The notes under the pieces were generated by a model that saw only the letters and a program-made list of their open reading frames with translations, was not told the DNA's origin and searched no databases. From the NCBI GenBank assembly GCA_002171515.1, contig NHEP01000018.1:1-45842 (forward strand): a DNA stretch of 45,842 bases. The letters run 5' to 3'. The stretch's first letter is position 1; each line of letters starts with the position of its first letter. This DNA comes from a bacterium TMED88 (GTDB taxonomy: Bacteria; Myxococcota_A; UBA9160; UBA4427). This document shows positions 41,010-45,842 of this stretch, one piece after another. The position numbers and the translations under genes are program-made.

Positions 41010-41473
41010 GGGTCGGACCGATCACCGAGTGCGACGGCGAGCCCGACTTCTTGACCGTAGGAAACCTCGAGGCTGTTCCCATCGGGGTCCTTGATCAAAC
41101 CGAGGTAACCGACGGTTTCGCCGAGGTCTTGAGGCTCCATTTCGAGAATGCCCTCTTTGCGGGCCTTGTCGCAAGCTTCGTCCACTTCTGCCCGTGAAGC
41201 ACAGGCCACACCGAGATGCGCGAAGTGGGGTAGGAGGTGCGTCAGCGCCCGCGGGATGAGGCGACTGCCTGGAAAGGAATGGGGACTCTCAACGAGTACG
41301 ATGACAAAAGGCCGTGTTCCGTCGGAGATCCACGCGACGCGTCCGTGCCCATCGGGGTCGGACCGCTGATGCACAACGGACATATCAGCGTATCGCTCGT
41401 AAAAAGCGATGCTGGCCTCCATGCTTTTGACCATGAAGGCCACATGGGTGAGGCCACGATCGATCGCTCCCAT
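41006..41473 (-). CDS. VOC-family (glyoxalase/dioxygenase fold) protein
   Basis: A 155-residue vicinal-oxygen-chelate protein. LTHVAFMVKSMEASIAFYER (8-27) gives the first metal histidine, HLGVACASRAEVDEACDKAR the second strand set, and IKDPDGNSLEVSYG the C-terminal glutamate. Members include glyoxalase I, extradiol dioxygenases and isomerases. It lies 17 bases after the cupin gene and overlaps the methyltransferase gene by four bases. Substrate unknown. Confidence 0.9.
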   Translation of the reverse strand: MGAIDRGLTHVAFMVKSMEASIAFYERYADMSVVHQRSDPDGHGRVAWISDGTRPFVIVLVESPHSFPGSRLIPRALTHLLPHFAHLGVACASRAEVDEACDKARKEGILEMEPQDLGETVGYLGLIKDPDGNSLEVSYGQEVGLAVALGDRSDP

Positions 41474-41490
41474 GCTCGAAGAAATTCCTT

Positions 41491-41838
41491 TCAGCCTGTT
41501 CCGCCCGAAGCGCCGCCGGTTGCGAAGAAGACCAACAACGTGATGTCTTCCTGAATTTCAAAGAAGCTGTGGTCTTGGGTCGCGCCCACATAAAGGACTG
41601 TTCCGGGACCGGCTTCGATCGTTTCTCCGTCGACGTTTAGCCGGGCCCGACCCTCAAGGACAAAGTAGACCTCATCTTCGTCGTGGGGGGCCTGCAAGTC
41701 CTCGGCGCCCGCGGGCAAGGTGTAGACACCACAGCTCAGCGCCGGAACTCTGAGGAATTCTCGGTACGGCGCCTTCGAGGCGCGGACAAGCTTGATTTGT
41801 TCCTCGAGTGAATAGGTTTTCCATCGATCTTGGGTCAT
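41491..41838 (-). CDS. Small cupin-domain protein
   Basis: A 115-residue single-domain cupin. APHDEDEVYFVLEGRARLNV (48-67) is cupin motif 1 with two His/Glu metal positions, and GPGTVLYVGATQDHSFFEIQ is motif 2 with the late histidine. It likely binds a metal and a small ligand. Two starts fit: ATG 41838, preceded by AGAGAGAAG, and ATG 41892, which overlaps the upstream stop. I favour 41838 for its ribosome site. Confidence 0.88.
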   Translation of the reverse strand: MTQDRWKTYSLEEQIKLVRASKAPYREFLRVPALSCGVYTLPAGAEDLQAPHDEDEVYFVLEGRARLNVDGETIEAGPGTVLYVGATQDHSFFEIQEDITLLVFFATGGASGGTG

Positions 41839-41888
41839 GAGCTTCTCTCTTCTCCCGGTTTCTACGTCTTGGGGAGACTTCGAAACAG

Positions 41889-42413
41889 TCATCGGGGCTG
41901 AGCTTCTGGGGTGGCGAGACCGGCCTGAATGAGCGCCTCGCGCAAGCGTTCAACCCGACGCCGGTTGACGCCAAAGTCGGAGTGTCCCACGCGGGAGGCC
42001 GACCGAACTGCGATCTCGTGGCGGTCTGGCTTGAGCTCCAATTCCAAATCATCAACGAACCTGAAGACGGCGCTTTTGCATTCCGCGTGGAGAAAATCGG
42101 AATCGAAACGAACAATCGAGCAGCGATTCCATCCTCGGATTACGTCTCGGGCTTTTTGAAAGGCCTCTTCCGGCGGTCCGAGAACTCGGATGGGCTCAAT
42201 GGCATGGTCCGGATCCGTTGCCTCACTGCAAACACAGTTGGGCGAAGGGGGGCAAGCTTGAAGCGTACCCTTCACGTCAACGAGGCTCCGTGAGGGGGCC
42301 CCGTTGCACCCAGCAAGGCTGATGAGGCTGACGAGGCCGCAGATCCACAGCACATGTCCCCCGGCGGTCGACCACGCGCTGGCTCGACGCCGAAGAAATT
42401 TGAAGGCGGACAT
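41889..42413 (-). CDS. DUF1499-like lipoprotein
   Basis: A 174-residue lipoprotein with hydrophobic segment VLWICGLVSLISLAGC (21-36), a perfect LAGC lipobox at Cys36. The body resembles DUF1499: CPPSPNCVCSEA, IVRFDSDFLHAECKSAVFRF, VDDLELELKPDRHEIAVRSA and VGHSDFGVNRRRVERLREAL. It should sit on the inner or outer membrane. Function not known. The start is ATG 42413; the frame is open to 42524. It is the first gene of the cupin-VOC-methyltransferase-peptidase-ligase train. Confidence 0.82.
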   Translation of the reverse strand: MSAFKFLRRRASAWSTAGGHVLWICGLVSLISLAGCNGAPSRSLVDVKGTLQACPPSPNCVCSEATDPDHAIEPIRVLGPPEEAFQKARDVIRGWNRCSIVRFDSDFLHAECKSAVFRFVDDLELELKPDRHEIAVRSASRVGHSDFGVNRRRVERLREALIQAGLATPEAQPR

Positions 42414-42616
42414 GGGCGAGTTTCCCGACGAATACTCATGAGTTCTGCTCGCGACGGGCTTCATCGCGCGTTGGAGATCAGTTGCGTACTCTGGGAAAGC
42501 TACCGGTGCCCGGGCGCGGGGCAAGTCCGGAAGACCCGGGGGGTTAAGGCGCCTGCGCCGCCCATCAGGCGCTCAGATCCCCCTGAGGGCTGGTTTTCAT
42601 AGGGGAGGTTGGCTGT

Positions 42617-43024
42617 ATGTCTCGTCGCTGGGTCGAGGACCATTCGGAATTTGAGAAACAAATCGGATACGCGCGGGCCGTCATCGACGGAGATTTTGTT
42701 TTCGTCTCAGGAACAACCGGTTACGACTACGTCACCATGACGATTGAGCCCGATGTGTTGGCCCAAGCTGAGCAATGCATGCGCAATCTTGGCGAAGCAC
42801 TTCAAGCCGCTGGCAGTGGCTTCGATGAAGTAGTTCGTGTGAGATACATCTTTCCGGAGCGGTCCGACTTCGAACCCTGCTGGCCGATCTTCCGTCGGTA
42901 TCTGGGGCGCGCCCGTCCCGCGGCCACAATGATCGTGGCCGGTCTCCTCAACGAGTCTATGAGGTTGGAAGTGGAGGTCACGGCTCGGGTGAAACGCTCG
43001 GAAGCGTCGAATTCGGGCGCGTAA
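42617..43024 (+). CDS. RidA family protein (enamine/imine deaminase)
   Basis: A 135-residue RidA protein. These trimeric enzymes hydrolyse reactive enamines from PLP enzymes. YARAVIDGDFVFVSGTTGYD, QAEQCMRNLGEALQAAGSGF, VVRVRYIFP and AATMIVAGL cover the family core. The catalytic arginine is probably in RPAATMIVAG. GGGGAGG lies upstream of ATG 42617. With at least two PLP enzymes in the window (the aminotransferase and the SPT-like enzyme) its housekeeping role fits, but RidA proteins occur everywhere. Confidence 0.92.
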   Translation: MSRRWVEDHSEFEKQIGYARAVIDGDFVFVSGTTGYDYVTMTIEPDVLAQAEQCMRNLGEALQAAGSGFDEVVRVRYIFPERSDFEPCWPIFRRYLGRARPAATMIVAGLLNESMRLEVEVTARVKRSEASNSGA

Positions 43025-43053
43025 CGACTGCTCGCTCGGGCAGGCGCTTGAGG

Positions 43054-43302
43054 CTAATGCCCCGAGCCGTTGGCCAATTGTTTCTGCGAGTTGCCCTGCC
43101 GCACCACGGTTGCAGGCCGTCGCACGGATTCCCGGGCCTCGAGCCGGGCGATCTGCTCCGTGAGGCAGTCGGGGCAGATTCCAAAATTCACCTCGCGATG
43201 AGGCTTGGGGCTGGTCGCGCAGGTCGAGTGGCGGCACCAGGCGCAGACAAAAGTCTGGGAGGTTTCTTGAACCTCAAGGGGGGGGATCGAGAGTTTTACC
43301 AT
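43054..43302 (-). CDS. Small zinc-ribbon protein
   Basis: An 82-residue protein with a C-x2-C pair at Cys20/Cys23 (FVCAWCRHST) and another at Cys43/Cys46 (NFGICPDCL), likely binding one zinc. The pattern with GICPDC is one I know mainly as a short domain fused to response regulators and PAS kinases; here it stands alone. A C-terminal charged helix follows. Start could be ATG 43302 or the GTG at 43323. Upstream lies an unusually AT-rich stretch. Last gene of the minus train; function unknown. Confidence 0.6.
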   Translation of the reverse strand: MVKLSIPPLEVQETSQTFVCAWCRHSTCATSPKPHREVNFGICPDCLTEQIARLEARESVRRPATVVRQGNSQKQLANGSGH

Positions 43303-43391
43303 CGGCGAGCAGGTTACCCGCACAGTGTTTTAAATGCCTCATAAAAATGAATTGCACGATGACTTTTTGCTACTCATAATAATGCACTGCG

Positions 43392-43406
43392 TCATTTTGA
43401 CGCGCC
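43392..43406 (-). repeat. Inverted repeat in AT-rich region before the zinc-ribbon gene
   Basis: GCGTCA and TGACGC around TTT in the stretch after the DUF427 stop. On the minus strand it is followed by AGTGCATTATTATG, AT-rich like a promoter but without a U tract. It may be an operator for the zinc-ribbon gene or a weak terminator for DUF427. Coordinates approximate within a base or two. Confidence 0.35.
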
Positions 43407-43409
43407 GTA

Positions 43410-43955
43410 TTACCAGCCCCCTGTTCCCCTTTGTCCCTTGAAAGGACCTTTGATCTCCGGAGTGACCCAGCCGCCATAAAACTCTCCAGGCTGCGGCACA
43501 ACGTTCATACCGCCCAGGAAGCACGACAACCGTCCGGGATACACCGCGAGATGGTCGGCGAGGTCTGCGTATTCCGGGTAAGGGTCTGGATAAGACCATC
43601 CCGCATTGACCACCTTTTGTTCGCCAGACTCGACATGCCAGTAACGGGCGAGACCCTTCCATTCGCAGTGGGATTGCCCTTCGGCCTCGCGAAGCATCGA
43701 CCAGTCGACGTCTTCGGGCGGGACGTAGACCGTGGGTGGGCTCGCGGTTTCGAGTAGCCGCAGGGCGGACCGGCTCTCGGCCACAACCGCCGAGCCGAGC
43801 CGGATCTCAACCCGGCGCGCGTCGGGAACGAGACACGGCGGACGCGGGTAGTCCCACACCGACTCTTCACCGGGGCCTGGCACTTCTGCAAAATCAGGCC
43901 GCGTTGTTCCACGATGAATCCAGGCGGCCCGTCGCGCTTCGTTCTCTTGGCTCAT
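43410..43955 (-). CDS. DUF427 domain protein
   Basis: A 181-residue DUF427 protein. ESVWDYPRPPCLVPDARRVE (31-50), VVAESRSALRLLETASPPTV, PPEDVDWSMLREAEGQSHCE then WKGLARYWHVE are the family's conserved strands, usually about 95-120 residues long, and the C-terminus WSYPDPYPEYADLADHLAVY is also typical. Function is not known; members are often soluble and found near oxidoreductases. It overlaps the DoxX stop in ATGA. Confidence 0.9.
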   Translation of the reverse strand: MSQENEARRAAWIHRGTTRPDFAEVPGPGEESVWDYPRPPCLVPDARRVEIRLGSAVVAESRSALRLLETASPPTVYVPPEDVDWSMLREAEGQSHCEWKGLARYWHVESGEQKVVNAGWSYPDPYPEYADLADHLAVYPGRLSCFLGGMNVVPQPGEFYGGWVTPEIKGPFKGQRGTGGW

Positions 43956-44365
43956 TGAGCTCCCCCGCTTTGTTGACCACCCCGCTCCGCCGGAGCCTCC
44001 AACGCCCAGGGTCCCGACCCGCGCGAGGAGATGTACAGGAAGACAAAGCAGTAGAGCACCGCGAGCTCGCCCCCGTTGTTGATGGGAAAAAACCCATTCG
44101 TTCCATGGGCCAACCAATAGGCGGCGGCCATGAGGCCAGCGGAAATAAAAGCCGCCCACCGGGTCCAGAGTCCGACGGCGATGAGGCCTCCCCCGATGCA
44201 CTCAAGGCCGCCCGCGATCCAAATCACAAAGAAGGGAGCCTGTTCGGGGGCGGGCGCCGGAAAACCCAAGACCTTCGAGGTGCCATGAGCAAAAAAGAGA
44301 AGACCCACGATGATTCGCATCAGGGCGTAGGTCGGGCCTTCATACGGCTTCATGAACTGCGCCAT
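43952..44365 (-). CDS. DoxX-family membrane protein
   Basis: A 137-residue protein with four hydrophobic helices: ALMRIIVGLLFFAHGTSKVL (15-34), FVIWIAGGLECIGGGLIAVG, RWAAFISAGLMAAAYWLAHG and ELAVLYCFVFLYISS. The HGTSKVLGF block and FFPINNGGELAVLYCFVF are the DoxX pattern. DoxX proteins act in membrane redox or quinone-linked processes, not in detail understood. ATG 44365 has GGGGGAT five bases upstream; TTG 44377 is in frame but weaker. Confidence 0.9.
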   Translation of the reverse strand: MAQFMKPYEGPTYALMRIIVGLLFFAHGTSKVLGFPAPAPEQAPFFVIWIAGGLECIGGGLIAVGLWTRWAAFISAGLMAAAYWLAHGTNGFFPINNGGELAVLYCFVFLYISSRGSGPWALEAPAERGGQQSGGAQ

Positions 44366-44426
44366 CGGATCCCCCAAGGCTCATTATTCTTTCAGCGTGA
44401 AGGATAGGGGACCGAACCGTTTCGGG

Positions 44427-44846
44427 TTATTGGTTCGTGGCGGGAGCGCTTGGATCAAGCCGGACCGCAATCGATGAAGAGGTATCGACCGCCCAGCCGA
44501 GGATTCGGTCTCTGACGCCATATTTTTCCGCAAGGAGCGTCCGGATGTGACGATGTGCTTGGGGTCCTGGGACCGTCGCTGCCTCGAAGCGGCCCGAGAG
44601 ATCCGAGGATTCAAACTGCACAGTCGGGTGAGCCTGAAGGTCTCTGTACCAGCCGTGATTGGGCCGACCGGCCTCCAACCACACGGTATTGCCCTGCCGG
44701 ACATACCAAACGTGGGTCCTCCGAAGCTGACCTTCAGCGCCCTGCGTTTCGACGATGGCGACCCCGCTGGATTCCAGAACCCACCAAACCAGTCCTCCGA
44801 TCGCGAACGCAAATAGCCCCACGCAGAGGAGTAATCTGCGGATCAC
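44427..44846 (-). CDS. Membrane-anchored nitroreductase-type (F420/PNPOx split-barrel) protein
   Basis: A 139-residue protein with an N-terminal hydrophobic helix (RLLLCVGLFAFAIGGLVWWV, 4-23) and a small domain reading RTHVWYVRQGNTVWLEAG (43-60) and GWYRDLQAHPTVQF (65-78). The latter recalls deazaflavin (F420)-dependent nitroreductases, where W-Y-x-N-L-x-x-N-P-x-V is typical. A flavin or F420 cofactor is likely but not proved; the aspartate-leucine in place of asparagine-leucine differs. It overlaps the cupredoxin-like gene in ATGA. Confidence 0.65.
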   Translation of the reverse strand: MIRRLLLCVGLFAFAIGGLVWWVLESSGVAIVETQGAEGQLRRTHVWYVRQGNTVWLEAGRPNHGWYRDLQAHPTVQFESSDLSGRFEAATVPGPQAHRHIRTLLAEKYGVRDRILGWAVDTSSSIAVRLDPSAPATNQ

Positions 44847-45235
44847 GGTTGGGGTTCGGTCTTTTTCGATTTGGGATCTGGGGTGACGATGACCTTTCCG
44901 CCGCGAGATGGAAACTGCTCAATGAAGAAAGAGAAAGAGCCCGCTCTGGCGAAAGTGTAGTGCCAGCCCTCGGCTCGGCCAAGAATCGGGCTTCGGGCCT
45001 TCGGTTCTTCGACGATCACCGTGCATGGCGCTCCGCTCTGATTGGCGTTGTGAAAGTGCACAGTCGTTCCCTCGACCACGACGAGTCGCTCAGGCTGGAT
45101 GCGTGCGTACGAGAGACGAATCGTATCACCGTGAGCCAGCGCCCTCTCCGTGTCAGCAAAAAGAGCCAAGGAGAACAGGGCCCCAATCGCTACCCAAATG
45201 GCAATCTTGATGGATCTTCCTTCGAGAGCAAGCAT
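44843..45235 (-). CDS. Cupredoxin-fold secreted protein lacking usual copper ligands
   Basis: A 130-residue secreted protein with signal sequence IAIWVAIGALFSLALFAD (11-28) and a cupredoxin-like domain. VEGTTVHFHNANQSGAPCTV (54-73) occupies the place of the first copper histidine but has Cys71 there, and GSFSFFIEQFPSRGGKVIV (99-117) sits where plastocyanins have the Cys, His and Met ligands, yet carries none. It therefore probably does not bind type-1 copper. It could be a structural relative or bind another ligand. It overlaps the nitroreductase-type gene by four bases. Confidence 0.7.
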   Translation of the reverse strand: MLALEGRSIKIAIWVAIGALFSLALFADTERALAHGDTIRLSYARIQPERLVVVEGTTVHFHNANQSGAPCTVIVEEPKARSPILGRAEGWHYTFARAGSFSFFIEQFPSRGGKVIVTPDPKSKKTEPQP

Positions 45236-45255
45236 CAGAGAGCCTCTTTCTTTGT

Positions 45256-45842
45256 TTAGCGGACGGACTCGGGTGAAGAAGAGGGGGCGGCGGGGCGCGT
45301 GGACGCGGCGGTCAAGAGGGTTCCACCCAGCAATCCCATGGTGCCGAGAAAAAGGAGCGCTACGAGTTGTCGTACCGGTCTATGGCCCAACCAAACCAAG
45401 GGGATTTGTGGAACGGCCACGATCAATACACGTTCGCCGTCCTGAGTTCGCACGAGACCTTCATCGGTGATTTCGAAAACGAGGTCGTCCCCGATTGCGA
45501 TGCGGCGGTCTTGATCCGGTCCGAATCGCTCGAAGACACCCGGTTCGGACACTCGTTCGATCACCTCACCTTGGGCGTTGTACACCACCCGCTCGGCCGG
45601 ATTTTTCCGCGCGACTTCGATGAGCCCATCTGGCCGGGCCCTCAGTCGGAAGCGGCCTGCATCGTGAGCCACCGTCCAGGCCCCGACGGGCCTTCCGCTG
45701 GCCTCGTAGGCGTGAACATCGCGGCCATCAACGCCAACGTAAAGAAGCCCGTCGGAGGAATTCGCTAACCCAAAAGGCGCAACGAAAAAAAGGCGCAAGG
45801 CCGTAGCGGTTCGATACTGGGCGCCCGACCAGGCTCCGAGGA
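45256..45842 (-). CDS. Membrane-anchored repeat-type protein (5' end outside window)
   Basis: The frame is open to the right edge with no stop, so the N-terminus lies outside. At least 195 residues are visible. The first part is strand-rich with short repeats (SSDGLLYVGVDGRDVHAYEA, VYNAQGEVIERVSEPG, LVFEITDEGLVRTQDG) resembling beta-propeller or NHL-like sensors. The C-terminal part has a hydrophobic helix (VRQLVALLFLGTMGLLGGTL) before a Pro/Ser tail, so it is anchored to the membrane by its end. Twenty bases separate it from the cupredoxin-like gene. An internal TTG at 45798 is not a convincing start. Function unknown. Confidence 0.6.
   Translation of the reverse strand, partial: LGAWSGAQYRTATALRLFFVAPFGLANSSDGLLYVGVDGRDVHAYEASGRPVGAWTVAHDAGRFRLRARPDGLIEVARKNPAERVVYNAQGEVIERVSEPGVFERFGPDQDRRIAIGDDLVFEITDEGLVRTQDGERVLIVAVPQIPLVWLGHRPVRQLVALLFLGTMGLLGGTLLTAASTRPAAPSSSPESVR

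Noticed and set aside
1-45842. CRISPR arrays, insertion sequences, prophage or integrase genes, direct long repeats
   Set aside because: No regularly spaced repeats, transposase-like products or phage genes were seen anywhere in the window.

Overview
The window looks like a chromosomal segment of a Gram-negative, GC-rich bacterium of the deltaproteobacterial/myxobacterial kind. The evidence is mixed. Outer-membrane lipid genes (an MlaA lipoprotein) and many lipoproteins point to two membranes. A DUF6178 protein, a DUF815 ATPase, a large PDZ/GAF sensor kinase and several SDR and F420/LLM-type oxidoreductases are typical of that group. A serine-palmitoyltransferase-like enzyme and myo-inositol-phosphate synthase suggest sphingolipid and inositol-lipid chemistry. 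No rRNA, tRNA, CRISPR array, IS element or phage gene is visible. Genes are tightly packed, often with ATGA, TTGA or TGATG start/stop overlaps, and TTG/GTG starts are common.

Layout. 1-1122 (minus): Rrf2/IscR-like regulator followed by sufB, which runs off the left edge. 1282-5116 (minus): aminotransferase, LuxE-like acyl-protein synthetase and LuxC-like acyl-CoA reductase in one tight operon. 5267-10522 (plus): folK, assimilatory APS reductase, a large orphan sensor kinase and an LLM flavin/F420 oxidoreductase. 10626-11474 (minus): alpha/beta hydrolase. 11802-12011 (plus): a 69-residue histone-fold protein with its own consensus-like promoter and terminator. 12170-15063 (minus): DUF6178 protein and CocE/NonD hydrolase. 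15153-16693 (plus): Nudix hydrolase and DUF815 ATPase. 16762-17943 (minus): SPT-like synthase, divergent from 18297-23683 (plus): MlaA lipoprotein, DUF2889 protein, SDR, RegB-like kinase, RegA-like regulator and a second SDR. 23703-25706: a metallo-beta-lactamase-fold hydrolase divergent from a third SDR. 25737-28785 (minus): inositol-phosphate synthase and a cation/proton antiporter with a TrkA-N domain. 29228-29731 (plus): a small secreted protein. 29758-33581 (minus): gamma-glutamylcyclotransferase-like protein, cyclophilin lipoprotein, NTF2-like protein, two unknowns, a DUF4345 protein and a lipoprotein. 33735-34256 (plus): MutT-type Nudix. 34282-36246 (minus): membrane protein, AlkB dioxygenase and DUF1232 protein. 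36399-38169 (plus): SDR and MDR reductase. 38209-42413 (minus): lipoprotein, cupin, VOC protein, methyltransferase, HExxH peptidase and ATP-grasp ligase. 42617-43024 (plus): RidA. 43054-45842 (minus): a membrane-linked gene train ending in a small zinc-ribbon protein; its first gene is cut by the right edge.

The genes worth most attention are the bacterial histone, the aminotransferase-LuxE-LuxC operon (predicted acid to aldehyde to amine conversion, with no luciferase genes nearby), and the peptidase/ATP-grasp/methyltransferase operon. Lipid genes (SPT-like, MlaA, inositol-phosphate synthase) and redox or Fe-S genes (suf, APS reductase, RegB/RegA) recur through the window. All functions are read from sequence motifs by eye; no database search was run.
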